This document shows positions 32,524 through 41,502 of a DNA stretch of 64,000 bases, piece by piece (positions within the stretch are counted from its first letter, which is position 1; each line of letters starts with the position of its first letter). A program made the translations under genes and the position numbers. The DNA comes from DATJLY01 sp035518375 (GTDB lineage Bacteria > Pseudomonadota > Alphaproteobacteria > ATCC43930 > CGMCC-115725): the NCBI GenBank assembly GCA_035518375.1, contig DATIXQ010000136.1, forward strand, positions 1 to 64,000. The letters are read 5' to 3'. Below the pieces are notes generated by a model that was given only the letters and a program-made list of their open reading frames with translations, searched no databases and was not told the origin of the DNA.

Positions 32524-34020
32524 TCAAGCGCGGGCGTACTCGACCGAACCGGCGACGGTCGCCAAACGATCGAGAACGAATTGCCGGTTCATGCGGGCGA
32601 GCAGCACACCGATCTGTACCGCGAATGGGTGCTCGAGGAAGCAGTCGAAGACGGCCTGAAGCGCCTCGCGCAGCGCGAGGGCATGGTCTTTGCGGACCTC
32701 GTGGAAGATGTCTTGCAGAACGAACACGTCGTTCGAATTCAGGATGGCATCGGTCAGCCCGGTCCATTGATGGCGCGAGAGCGCGCTGCGGAGCGCACGA
32801 AGAAATTCCTTCTGCGCTCCCGTGATCCGTCCAGCCGCCGCCGGAACGCTGTCCTCCGACAACTGCATGAACCAGTTGCTCTCGGCCTGACCTCGTTCGA
32901 AGTCGCAATCGACGCGCTTGCCGGCCTTGAAGACCAGCTCCGGCACGAGGCGGCGGTTTGCGGTGCGGGTCACCTTATAACAGTCGGCAAGCTCGAACTC
33001 GCCGTCCTCGAGCCGGAAGACGGTGATGTCCGCCATCCGCCCCGGCCGAAGGCTGCCGGTGCGATCGGCCAAATCGAGCGCCTTCGCCGACATCGACGTC
33101 ACCTTCTCGATGACGTCGCTGAGCGACAGGCCGAGATGGAGAAAGATCGACATCACGTTCGCGAGCGAACGGGCGGGGTAGACGACATTGAATTGCTGAA
33201 GGTCGGAACTGATGATGTGGGGCAAGAGATCCTGCCGCATGCAAGTCTCGGCGACGCGCCAGGAAAAATTCTGGCCGCCGAACGAGATGTCGAAGAGGAC
33301 TCCGCGACGTGCGGCGTCCCTCACGCAGGGCAGGAGCTTCCCCTGCTCGTCAATGACCTGGCCGGGATTGGCGTGATAGATGTGAGTGATGATGTCCCCG
33401 GCCTGGGCGATATTGAATGCGTTCTCCACCATGCGCGGCGTAAGCTGTTGCGGCGTCATCTCGCCGATGTGTTGATAGAGCGGCAGGCGCAGTATTTCCG
33501 CCATGCCTTTCGCAAGATAAAGCGGCCCGGGAGTCTCAAGGCTATAGGCGCTGACCTTCAAATAGCGCAAGTAGCCCGGGTTTTTCTTGATCCACGCCTC
33601 CCACTCCTCGACATCGACGCTGCGAATGGCGCGCGTGCCGTCATGCCCGACGATGCCGAGGGGATTGATGTGCGGCGCCGGATAAATATCCGTGATGTAG
33701 CCACGCATTGTGGCGGAGAATTCGTCGATCGTCGCAAGCCCGCAATCGCCAGCATCGACGACCGTCGTCGATCCCTGACAGACGCCGATCGAGTCGACGT
33801 CGCTGAAGCCAAGCGAGCCGTATGTATGGACGTGCGCGTCGATCCAGCCGGGCGTGACATAGCGTCCGCTCAAATCGAGGGAGTTGGCGATCTCCGGCAG
33901 GTCATCGCCGATCGAAGCGATCTTGCCGCCCGCGATGACGATATTGGTGACCCGGTCGATACCTTGCTCGATGTCGATGACATGAGCCTTCTTCAGGAGA
34001 AGGGGGGCGTCGTCCGACAT
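32524..34020 (-). CDS. Amidohydrolase/deacetylase-family metallohydrolase with C-terminal extension
   Basis: A 498-residue enzyme. Binuclear metal ligands are visible: H63 and H65 (IDAHVHTYG), K155 (YLKVSAYS, carboxylated lysine), H184 (YQHIGE), H213/H216 (ITHIYHANP) and D273 (ISSDLQQ). It returns to the sandwich at LRPGRMADITVF. The family fold ends near residue 375; about 120 residues follow (helical, Leu/Arg-rich) that belong to no domain I recognise. Reported family members include deacetylases and dihydroorotase-like enzymes. It is cotranscribed with the Rieske protein, an unusual pairing. Confidence 0.85.
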   Translation of the reverse strand: MSDDAPLLLKKAHVIDIEQGIDRVTNIVIAGGKIASIGDDLPEIANSLDLSGRYVTPGWIDAHVHTYGSLGFSDVDSIGVCQGSTTVVDAGDCGLATIDEFSATMRGYITDIYPAPHINPLGIVGHDGTRAIRSVDVEEWEAWIKKNPGYLRYLKVSAYSLETPGPLYLAKGMAEILRLPLYQHIGEMTPQQLTPRMVENAFNIAQAGDIITHIYHANPGQVIDEQGKLLPCVRDAARRGVLFDISFGGQNFSWRVAETCMRQDLLPHIISSDLQQFNVVYPARSLANVMSIFLHLGLSLSDVIEKVTSMSAKALDLADRTGSLRPGRMADITVFRLEDGEFELADCYKVTRTANRRLVPELVFKAGKRVDCDFERGQAESNWFMQLSEDSVPAAAGRITGAQKEFLRALRSALSRHQWTGLTDAILNSNDVFVLQDIFHEVRKDHALALREALQAVFDCFLEHPFAVQIGVLLARMNRQFVLDRLATVAGSVEYARA

Positions 34021-34145
34021 TTATTCCTCTTAACCGCTGGGCCCGGCGCGCCCATTTATTGGGCAGCGCCTGTTCGATCCAGATCAATATTGCAATGGCG
34101 GAAGTGCAGGGTCAACATACCGAGAGCGTATATAGGGGGCTTGCA

Positions 34146-35165
34146 GTGAAGCTGCTTTGCACGCGTTTTTCACAGCACACGCGCCGCACCGTCATCGCCG
34201 CAATCTTCGTTGCCGCCGCAATCCTCGGCGGGGCCGGCACAGGCCGGGCGGAAGACACAATCCGCCTGCGGCTGGACTGGCTGCCCACGGCCTATCACGC
34301 GCCGCTCTTTTACGGGGCCAAGCAGGGCTTCTATCGCGCCGAGGGGATCAACCTCGTCATCGAAGACGGCAAGGGCACCAACGTCGCGCTGCAGGCGGTT
34401 GCCGCAGGCAACGATGAAATCGTGCTCGCCAGTTATACGACGATGATCCAGTCGAGCACGGCCGGGATGGACGTGTTCGGCATCGGCGGCCTGATGCAGC
34501 GCAGTCCAGACGCCATCGTGTCTTTACAATCCAATCCAATCAACACGCCCGCCGAACTTGTCGGCAAGACGATCGCCACGACCCCCGGCAGCGAGATCGC
34601 GAAATTGCTAGTGGCTTTCTTCAAGGCTACCGGGCTCGACCCGTCCAAGATCTCCGTCATCAATACCGCGTCGGGGCTGGCGCCGGCGGCCGTCCTCTCC
34701 GGCACCGCACAGGCGATGACGGGATGGAGCTTCAGCGATGCGCTGATCCTGAACCAGACGAAGCCCATCGCCAAACCCATTCTGATGGCGGATTACGGCA
34801 TCAATGTTCTCGGCCTTGGCTTCGTCACGACCAAAGCCTATGCCACGAAGAACAGCGATGTCCTCCGCCGCTTCATGAAGGCCACGACGAAGAGCTATGA
34901 GGATGGCCTCAAGCATCCCAAGGACACGATCGCAGCGTTGGTCGCCGACCGTCCGGATACCGCCCCTCGCGCGGCGCTCATGGAGGAGCAGCTCGGCCTC
35001 TTCCCGCAATTCCTCCACACGAAGCGAACGGAAGAGAAGCCCTTCGGTTGGACGGCGCGGGAGGATTGGGACCAGACGGCACAGCTTCTGCGGGACTATT
35101 TCGAGATGACGGCGCAGGTTGACGTCGGCTCGCTCTACACCAACGACTTCGTCGCCAAGAAATAA
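34146..35165 (+). CDS. NMT1/THI5-like ABC substrate-binding protein (orphan)
   Basis: A 339-residue periplasmic receptor. GTG at 34146 with GGGGG upstream starts a signal peptide with hydrophobic core TVIAAIFVAAAILGGAG. The mature part begins RLRLDWLPTAYHAPLFYGAKQGFYRAEGI, the recognisable NMT1/THI5 start seen in pyrimidine- and riboflavin-type receptors. In-frame ATGs at 34059 and 34095 would add a non-secretory leader and are less likely. It has no transporter partners nearby. A GC-rich hairpin follows. Confidence 0.85.
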   Translation: MKLLCTRFSQHTRRTVIAAIFVAAAILGGAGTGRAEDTIRLRLDWLPTAYHAPLFYGAKQGFYRAEGINLVIEDGKGTNVALQAVAAGNDEIVLASYTTMIQSSTAGMDVFGIGGLMQRSPDAIVSLQSNPINTPAELVGKTIATTPGSEIAKLLVAFFKATGLDPSKISVINTASGLAPAAVLSGTAQAMTGWSFSDALILNQTKPIAKPILMADYGINVLGLGFVTTKAYATKNSDVLRRFMKATTKSYEDGLKHPKDTIAALVADRPDTAPRAALMEEQLGLFPQFLHTKRTEEKPFGWTAREDWDQTAQLLRDYFEMTAQVDVGSLYTNDFVAKK

Positions 35166-35185
35166 AGCGCGCGCAGGCGCACGAA

Positions 35186-35213
35186 GCCCGCCGCCTCGGG
35201 TGAGACGGCGGGC
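35186..35213. terminator. Probable bidirectional terminator hairpin
   Basis: GCCCGCCG (35186-35193) and CGGCGGGC (35206-35213) pair perfectly over 8 bp around a 12-base loop. It lies in the 64-bp gap between the convergent binding-protein and PepSY-like genes, where a shared terminator is expected. Neither flank has a U-run. Confidence 0.55.
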
Positions 35214-35229
35214 CTCGCCATAAATGTGA

Positions 35230-35625
35230 CTACGACTGCGGTGTCACAGTGCCGTCTTGAGCGACCTTCAGCGACATCTGCTCACCATTCTTTTTCGCCT
35301 TCGCAGACCAAGAACCGTTGGTCTGCTTGTGGATCGATTGGACGCTGGTGTAGCCCTGGCGCTGCAGCAGCTGCTTCACCTGGGTCGCGCTCGCGACCGA
35401 CTGGCTCTGGTCCATCCGAGAGGACGCGCGCGGTTGGGCTGAGTCGTTCGGCGTAGCCGACGTACCCGGCTGCATCCCAGTGGACGAACCCGGCTGGGCT
35501 GAGTAGTTCGACGTACCCGACTGCGTTGCGCCCGATGCGTGATCGCTGCTCAGGCCCTGTGCCATCGCAAGCGACGAAGCGCCGGTGAGAAGCGCCGCTG
35601 CCATGAGTGTCGTGAACTTCGTCAT
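35230..35625 (-). CDS. Small secreted protein with C-terminal PepSY-like region
   Basis: A 131-residue exported protein. It has a signal peptide (MTKFTTLMAAALLTGASSLAMA), a Ser/Gln/Gly/Thr-rich low-complexity stretch at about residues 24-75 with repeated SAQPGSS/SAQPRASS units, then a PepSY-like module (VKQLLQRQGYTSVQSIHKQ, GSWSAKAKKNGEQMSLKV, QDGTVT). The start at 35625 has AGAAAGG upstream. PepSY modules in secreted proteins are thought to inhibit peptidases; here the function is unknown. Confidence 0.7.
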   Translation of the reverse strand: MTKFTTLMAAALLTGASSLAMAQGLSSDHASGATQSGTSNYSAQPGSSTGMQPGTSATPNDSAQPRASSRMDQSQSVASATQVKQLLQRQGYTSVQSIHKQTNGSWSAKAKKNGEQMSLKVAQDGTVTPQS

Positions 35626-35812
35626 CAGTAACCTTTCTCTTGTCGTTTCTACCGACACCCTAAGAACGATGAGGCGGTCCCGGATAATCCAAATCTCATT
35701 CGCAAGTCGCATTGCCGCCAAAGCAATCGCTCCAGCGGAACGGGGACATAGGGAAGGATCAAGTCTACCATTGGCCAAAATCTCGGTAACGTGCGCGCGA
35801 CAAGGGGGACAC

Positions 35813-36952
35813 ATGAAGCGAAGCGAAGGCCGGATCCTGACAACGCATGTCGGCAGCCTGCCGATAACCGCGCCGCTCGACCGCGCCAGCGCCGGCTACG
35901 AGGCTGAGCTGCGCGCCGCCGTGCGGGACGTCGTTGCGCGGCAGCGCGCGACCGGCATCGATATCGTCAACGAAGGCGAATACACCAAGGGCGGCAACTG
36001 GCTGAGCTATCTCGACGAGCGCTTCGGCGGTTTCGAGGTGCGGCCGGATACTGACGGCGCGGGGGTGATGGCCGCGGGCCGCGACCGCGAGGTGTTCGCG
36101 GACTTCTACCGTTATGCGGGCGAGAAAGGCACGCTGTTCTACGCGCCCGGAAGCGTGGTTCCTGCGGGGCGGCGCCCGACATGGGTCTGCACCGGCCCGG
36201 TCACCTATCGCGCGCACGAGGATCTCAAGCGCGAGATCGATACGCTGAAAGCGGCGGCCGGCGCGGGCGAGACGTTTCTCACCAGTACCGCACCCGCGAG
36301 CCTCGAGCCTTATCGCTCCAACGCGTTCTATCGCTCGGAGGAGGAGTTTCTCGGCGCGATCGGCGAGGCGCTGCGCGAGGAATACGAGGCGATCGCCGCC
36401 TCAGGCCTCATCCTCCAGGTCGACGACGCGTGGCTCCCGGCGCTCTGGGACCGGATCGGCATCGGCATGGGGCTCGACGCCTTCCGCCGGCGCTCGATGC
36501 TGCGGATCGACGTGCTGAACCACGCGCTTCGCAACATTCCCGAGGACCGCATCCGCTATCACCTGTGCTGGGGAAGCTGGCACGGACCGCACGCCTTCGA
36601 CATCGAGATGAAGGATTTCGTCGATGTGATGCTGCGCGTGAAGGCGGGAGCTTATTCCTTCGAGGCGGCGAACGCGCGCCACGAGCACGAGTACGAAGTG
36701 TGGGAGAGCGTGAAGCTGCCGCCGGGCAAGATCCTCATTCCCGGCGTCATCACGCATTCGACCGACGTGGTCGAGCACCCGCGCCTCGTGGCGCAGCGGA
36801 TCGAGCGCTTCGCGCGCCTCGTCGGGCGCGAGAACGTCATCGCCGGCACGGATTGCGGCTTCGGCGGGCGCTCCCATCCGCAGATCGCATGGGCGAAACT
36901 CAAATCGCTCGCCGAAGGCGCCGCGATCGCGAGCAAATCCCTGTTCGGCTGA
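35813..36952 (+). CDS. MetE C-terminal-like methyltransferase (cobalamin-independent methionine synthase II family)
   Basis: A 379-residue protein with only the catalytic C-terminal barrel of MetE. It starts RSEGRILTTHVGSLP, the family's opening. The zinc-thiol ligands are all present: H250-L-C252 (YHLCWG), E284 (SFEAAN) and C348 (TDCGFGG). It is half the length of full MetE, so the folate-binding half is missing and the methyl donor cannot be the usual polyglutamyl folate in the usual way. AAGGGGG precedes the ATG at 35813. It follows an orphan binding protein and the PepSY-like gene. A paralogue lies at 56259. Confidence 0.83.
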   Translation: MKRSEGRILTTHVGSLPITAPLDRASAGYEAELRAAVRDVVARQRATGIDIVNEGEYTKGGNWLSYLDERFGGFEVRPDTDGAGVMAAGRDREVFADFYRYAGEKGTLFYAPGSVVPAGRRPTWVCTGPVTYRAHEDLKREIDTLKAAAGAGETFLTSTAPASLEPYRSNAFYRSEEEFLGAIGEALREEYEAIAASGLILQVDDAWLPALWDRIGIGMGLDAFRRRSMLRIDVLNHALRNIPEDRIRYHLCWGSWHGPHAFDIEMKDFVDVMLRVKAGAYSFEAANARHEHEYEVWESVKLPPGKILIPGVITHSTDVVEHPRLVAQRIERFARLVGRENVIAGTDCGFGGRSHPQIAWAKLKSLAEGAAIASKSLFG

Positions 36953-36955
36953 CCG

Positions 36956-37246
36956 CTACCGCTGCGCCGGGGCGGCGCGGGCGTGCGGCTCGCCGTGCAA
37001 GAGAAGATCGATGCAGCGTCCCGGCGTGAGCGAGCCGTACTGAGCGGCGAGCAATCCGTTGAGCACGTTGTCGGGGACCGCGGTCGCAACGAAGCTGCCG
37101 AGCTGACCGCCCTCGCGCACCGCCTGCTGGCGCACGCGCTCGCGCAGGATGCCGCATGCGTCGAGCGTGCCGTAGTTGAGATAGATCACCACAACGCCGA
37201 TCACGACGATGCCGAGGACAGCCAAGATGCTGACCAACCAGCGCAT
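36956..37246 (-). CDS. Small membrane-anchored protein, unknown
   Basis: A 96-residue protein with one N-terminal transmembrane helix (LVSILAVLGIVVIGVVVIYL), a short soluble part with two cysteines (DACGILRE, GRCIDLLL) and an Ala/Arg tail. It starts 3 bp downstream of the acyl-CoA synthetase stop on the same strand, so probably is cotranscribed with it. It converges on the MetE-like gene. I do not recognise the family. Confidence 0.6.
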   Translation of the reverse strand: MRWLVSILAVLGIVVIGVVVIYLNYGTLDACGILRERVRQQAVREGGQLGSFVATAVPDNVLNGLLAAQYGSLTPGRCIDLLLHGEPHARAAPAQR

Positions 37247-37249
37247 CGC

Positions 37250-39400
37250 TCAGCCCCGCGCGCCGCAAACGATGAGCGCGTCGAGCGCCGTCACGCCGTG
37301 ACCATCACGGTGGGCGACGAGCGGGTTGATGTCGATCTCCGTGATCTCGGGTTGGGTCATCATCAGCCGCCCGACGAGGGCGGCCGCGCGCGCAACCGCG
37401 GCCACGTCGACAGGACCGCGGCCGCGAAAATCACCCAAGAGCTTCGCCGCCTTGAGACGGCCGAGCTCGGCCACGATCGCATCCTCCGGCGTGTCGGGCG
37501 CGAGGAGCCGCACATCGCCGAGCGCCTCGATCCACACGCCGCCGAGCCCCACCATCACAATCGGTCCCCAGGCGGGATCGCGGTGCGCCCCTAGCGCAAG
37601 CTCGAGGCCGGGCGCGCCCATCGCCTCGATGAGCGCGCCGTCGAGCGCAAGCCCCGGCTCGGCGCGCGCGACGTTGGCGTGGAGCCGGTCCCACGCCGCG
37701 TCAAGCGCCGCCGCGTCGGCGATGCCGAGGATCACACCGCCCGCCTCGGTCTTGTGCGCGAGCGCCGCGGCCTGCGCCTTGGCGGCGACGGGATAACCCA
37801 CGCGGCTGGCGATGGCGCGCGCCTCGGCCGGCGAGCGCGCGAGCGCACCCGGCGGCACCGGAATGCCGATCGCGCGTAAAATCTCCTTGCCGCGCCATTC
37901 GGCCGCCATGCCGGGCGCAAGCGACGGCAGGCCCGCGAAGGGCTTGGCGCGCGGCACAGGCCGCGACGCCGCGAGGCCGCGGCCGTACTCCGTCAGCCGC
38001 GCCATTGCACGAAAGGCGCGCTCGGGCGAACGCAGCAGCACGATCCGGTTCTTCTCGACAACGCGCGCGACCTCGGCCGAGAGCGGCGAGGTCTCGTTCT
38101 GCAGCACGAGCACCATCGGCTTGGGCGATCCCCCCACGCCCTCGACGAGGCGCTCGACCCACTGCACGCCGACGGCCGAGGAGTGCCCCGGGATCGAGAC
38201 GATGAGGCTGCCATTGGCGGGATCGGATGTGAGCGCCGCCGCACCCAACCTTACAAGATCGGGCTTCCAGGCCGGGATCGTGCCGAGATCGAGTGGATTC
38301 TCGGGCGGGTTGAAGGTCTCAAGCTGCGGGCGGAGCGCGTCCTTTTGCGGCGCCGACATCGGCGGCAGGTCGAGCCCGAGCGTGTCGCAATAATCCTGGG
38401 CAATGGCGCAGAGCGCGCCCGAGAAGGTCAGGACGGAGGTGCCCTTCACCGGCGGCGCGGGATAGCGCAGGAGAATGTGGCCGACATCGATCATCTCTTC
38501 GAGCGTCTCGACGAACACGACGCCGGCGCGCCGCACGACGGTGCGCATCGCGGCGTGATCGCCGGTCAAGGCGCCAGTGTGCGAGCGCGCCGCGGCCTGG
38601 GCGCGCGCGCTGCGACCGGGATGGAGCAGCACGAGCGGCTTTTTCGCGGCGCGCGCGGCAGCCGCCGCAGCAAGGAAGTTCGCGGGCTGCCGGATCTGCT
38701 CGCCATAGGCGAGGATGACGCCGGTCGCGGGATCGTGCGCCAGGTACTCGATGAACTCGGCGAGACCGATGCCGGCCTCGTTGCCGACGGTGACAAGATA
38801 GGAGCACGCCACGCCGCGGGCCTCGAGCCCGCCCACGACATGCCCACCCATGCCGCCGCTTTGCGCCACCACGGCGACGCCGGGGCCGGCCGCGGGCTCG
38901 AGCCGCTTCACGCGCGGGAAGCCCATGAAGCCGATGCAAAGCCCGTCGACATAGTTCGTGTAGCCGAGGCAGTTGGGCCCGACGAGCGCCAAGCGCCCCG
39001 CGCGCGCCGCGGCGCCGATCTCCTGCTGGCGCGCACGCTCGTCCTCGCCCATCTCGGCGAAGCCCGATGCGAAAGTGATCGCGGACGTCGTCTTGCGGCG
39101 GACAAGACCCGCCACGCTCTCGGCGACGGCGCCGGCCGGAACCGTGAGCACCGCAAGATCGACGCCCTCGGGCAACTCATCGACGCTCGGCAGACACGGG
39201 CGGCCTTCGAGGCTCGCGAGATTGCGCCCGACGAGATGGATGTCGCCGCGATATTCGTTCTGGACGAGGTTGGCGAGCACCATGTGGCCCGCCGAGCCCG
39301 CGCGTGAGGATACGCCGATGATCGCGATCGAGCGCGGCCGCACGATCGACTCGACAGCGGCCACTTCCCAGCGCGTCGTCGCGGTCCCGCCCTCGTCCAT
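37250..39400 (-). CDS. NDP-forming acyl-CoA synthetase (ACD superfamily)
   Basis: A 716-residue ADP/GDP-forming acyl-CoA synthetase. Domains in order: CoA-binding Rossmann domain (VRPRSIAIIGVSSRAGSAG), succinyl-CoA-ligase-like domains with the phospho-histidine region (ARSHTGALTGD), and a C-terminal ATP-grasp domain (LRAIGIPVPPG, GYPVAAKAQ ... HKTEAGGVILG, EIDINPLV). No N-acetyltransferase domain is fused, unlike Pat/AcuA-linked versions. It would form acyl-CoA from an acid with ADP/GDP formation, or the reverse. The ATG at 39400 has GGGAGGAC upstream. Divergent from enoyl-CoA hydratase. Confidence 0.88.
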   Translation of the reverse strand: MDEGGTATTRWEVAAVESIVRPRSIAIIGVSSRAGSAGHMVLANLVQNEYRGDIHLVGRNLASLEGRPCLPSVDELPEGVDLAVLTVPAGAVAESVAGLVRRKTTSAITFASGFAEMGEDERARQQEIGAAARAGRLALVGPNCLGYTNYVDGLCIGFMGFPRVKRLEPAAGPGVAVVAQSGGMGGHVVGGLEARGVACSYLVTVGNEAGIGLAEFIEYLAHDPATGVILAYGEQIRQPANFLAAAAAARAAKKPLVLLHPGRSARAQAAARSHTGALTGDHAAMRTVVRRAGVVFVETLEEMIDVGHILLRYPAPPVKGTSVLTFSGALCAIAQDYCDTLGLDLPPMSAPQKDALRPQLETFNPPENPLDLGTIPAWKPDLVRLGAAALTSDPANGSLIVSIPGHSSAVGVQWVERLVEGVGGSPKPMVLVLQNETSPLSAEVARVVEKNRIVLLRSPERAFRAMARLTEYGRGLAASRPVPRAKPFAGLPSLAPGMAAEWRGKEILRAIGIPVPPGALARSPAEARAIASRVGYPVAAKAQAAALAHKTEAGGVILGIADAAALDAAWDRLHANVARAEPGLALDGALIEAMGAPGLELALGAHRDPAWGPIVMVGLGGVWIEALGDVRLLAPDTPEDAIVAELGRLKAAKLLGDFRGRGPVDVAAVARAAALVGRLMMTQPEITEIDINPLVAHRDGHGVTALDALIVCGARG

Positions 39401-39499
39401 GTCCTCCCTCCAGCGCCCGCCCGGCTTCAGGGCTATCGTCGGGCGCGCGCAACATATACCATGCCGGGCTTCTTGGTACATGAGGCGGAGGAGCGCGCG

Positions 39500-40318
39500 G
39501 TGCCCGAGCAGGTCGTCACATACGAGTGCGACGGAACGATCGCGCTCATCGGCCTCAACCGGGCCGAGAAGCGCAACGCGCTGAGCCAGGAGCTCCAGAA
39601 ACAGCTGCGCGATGCCGTGCTGCGCGCGCACGACGAGGCGAAGGTCGGGCTCGTGTTCAGCCACGGCGCCGATTTCTGCGCCGGCCTCGATCTCGTCGAG
39701 GCGAGGGCTTGGGTGAATGATCCCGTCGAACTCGCCCGGCGCCGGCGCCGCCGCTTCGAGCGCGCCTTCGACGACATCGCGCGCGGCCCCATCCCGTTCG
39801 TGGCGGCGGTCTCAGGCGCCTGCGTCGGCGGCGGGCTTGAGCTCGCGATCGCGTGCCATGTGCGCGTCGCCGACGAGACGAGCTACTTCGCGCTGCCCGA
39901 AGGCCAACGCGGCATCTTCGTGGGCGCGGGCGGATCGGTCCGCATCGCCCGCGCCTTGGGCGTCGAGCGCATGTCGGACCTGATGCTCACGGGCCGCGTG
40001 CTCACCGCCGCCGAGGGCGAGCGCTACAACCTCGTGCAGTACCTCGTAGCGAAGGGCGAGGCGTTCGAGCGCGCGAAATCTCTGGCCCTTCGCATCGGCG
40101 AGAACGCACCCTTGTCGAACTGGGCGATCGTCAACTGCCTGCCGCGCATTCCCGACATGTCGTACGACGATGGCCTCTTCGTCGAGCGGCTCGTCACCAA
40201 CGCGGTCGCGAGCCCGGAGGCGGGCGAGCGCCTCAAGGCCTTCGCCGAGAAGCGGGCGCAGCGCCTCGCCGATCCGGGTATGTCGGGCGACGGGCGCAGC
40301 GCAACACGGGAGAAGTGA
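39500..40318 (+). CDS. Enoyl-CoA hydratase/isomerase family protein
   Basis: A 272-residue crotonase-fold enzyme with oxyanion-hole segments GADFCAGLDL and SGACVGGGLELAIACH, followed by the FALPEGQRGIFVGAGG strand where catalytic acids usually lie. GTG at 39500 with GGAGGAG upstream is chosen; ATG at 39461 would add 13 residues without a ribosome-binding site. First gene of a plus-strand run with the thiolase-like, DUF35 and Ddn-like genes. A hydratase, isomerase or hydrolase role cannot be separated by sequence alone. Confidence 0.85.
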   Translation: MPEQVVTYECDGTIALIGLNRAEKRNALSQELQKQLRDAVLRAHDEAKVGLVFSHGADFCAGLDLVEARAWVNDPVELARRRRRRFERAFDDIARGPIPFVAAVSGACVGGGLELAIACHVRVADETSYFALPEGQRGIFVGAGGSVRIARALGVERMSDLMLTGRVLTAAEGERYNLVQYLVAKGEAFERAKSLALRIGENAPLSNWAIVNCLPRIPDMSYDDGLFVERLVTNAVASPEAGERLKAFAEKRAQRLADPGMSGDGRSATREK

Positions 40319-40319
40319 G

Positions 40320-41492
40320 ATGGCACTGCGCGATGCGGCAATCGTCGGCTTCGCCGAGACCAAGATCGTCGAGAAGAGCGACCGCGACATCTGGGAGCTC
40401 GGCGCCGAGATTCTCGATGGGCTCCTTACAAGCACCGGCTTCGAGAAGCAGGAGATAGATGGGCTCGTTCTGAGCGCATCGATGACGGGCTCGGGCAATC
40501 CCTTCTGGTCGCAGACGACCGCCGACCAGCTCGGGCTCGAGCTCGATTTCTGCCAGACGGTCGATATCGGCGGAAGCTCGCCTTTGGGCGCGCTCGCGCG
40601 TGCGGCAGCCGCGATCGATGCCGGCCTCTGCACGACGGCAATGCTGCTTTACGCCGATACGCAGGGCGCGGAGAACAATTCGCGCATGCGTTCCTTCAAC
40701 GCGGAATGGACCATGCCCTATGGCCTCCTCGGGCCGCCGGGCGCGTTCGGCCTCTTGTCGAAGCGCTACGAGCACCTCTACGGGCTCGACTACAGCATGC
40801 TCGGCAAGCTCGCGGTGGCGCAGCGCGGACACGCGGTCTTGAACCCCAACGCGGTCGAGAAGCTGCGCCAGCCGATCACGGTCGACGACTACATCAATTC
40901 GCGCATGATCGCCGAGCCGATCCGGCTCCTCGACAGCGTCATGGTGTGCGATGGCGCGAGCGGGCTTCTCGTCACGAGCCGCACGCGGGCGCGGCGGAAG
41001 CGCATTGCCAAATACGTGACGCCCGTCGGCTATGGCGAGCGCACGAATTTCCGCATCGGCGAATCCGTCGTCGACGTGACGCAGTCGGGCCACCTCGCCG
41101 CCGGCAAGAAGGCGTTCGCCGAGGCCGGGCTCACGGCGAGCGCCATCTGCTCGTTCCATCCTTATGACGATTTCGTCATCGCCATGATGATCCAGATGGA
41201 GATGCTGGGCTTCTGCAAGCCGGGCCAAGGCTGCGCCTTCATCCGCGAGCACGACTTCACACACACGGGCGACCTGCCGCTCAACACCGGCGGCGGCCAG
41301 ATCTCGGCGGGCCAGCCGGGGCTCGCCGGCGGCGGCGTCAATCTCGTCGAGGCAGTGCGGCAGCTCATGGGCGCCGGGGGCGCGCGCCAGGTGAAGCGCA
41401 TCAATAATGCGCTCGTCACCGGCATCGGCGGCATTCCCTATGGCCGCAACTGGGCGACCAGCACCGCCATGATCCTGACCCCTGGCGCCTGA
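40320..41492 (+). CDS. Thiolase-like protein (SCP-x/lipid-transfer type) without catalytic cysteine
   Basis: A 390-residue thiolase-fold protein. The N-terminal half has IVGFAETKIVEKS and TVDIGGSSPLGALARAAAAI, where SCP-x thiolases carry the nucleophilic cysteine in a CASG-like motif; here it reads GGSS and no cysteine sits at the site. The C-terminal motifs SFHPYDDF and LNTGGGQISAGQPGLAGG, including the histidine, are kept. It starts 1 bp after the hydratase stop and is followed by DUF35. It may be a scaffolding or non-thiolytic partner, for example in aldol-type side-chain chemistry. Confidence 0.8.
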   Translation: MALRDAAIVGFAETKIVEKSDRDIWELGAEILDGLLTSTGFEKQEIDGLVLSASMTGSGNPFWSQTTADQLGLELDFCQTVDIGGSSPLGALARAAAAIDAGLCTTAMLLYADTQGAENNSRMRSFNAEWTMPYGLLGPPGAFGLLSKRYEHLYGLDYSMLGKLAVAQRGHAVLNPNAVEKLRQPITVDDYINSRMIAEPIRLLDSVMVCDGASGLLVTSRTRARRKRIAKYVTPVGYGERTNFRIGESVVDVTQSGHLAAGKKAFAEAGLTASAICSFHPYDDFVIAMMIQMEMLGFCKPGQGCAFIREHDFTHTGDLPLNTGGGQISAGQPGLAGGGVNLVEAVRQLMGAGGARQVKRINNALVTGIGGIPYGRNWATSTAMILTPGA

Positions 41493-41502
41493 GGAGCGAG
41501 AG

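Noticed and set aside
35813..36952. Annotating the MetE-like gene as full methionine synthase MetE
   Set aside because: It has only the C-terminal catalytic barrel, half the MetE length. The same applies to the copy at 56259.
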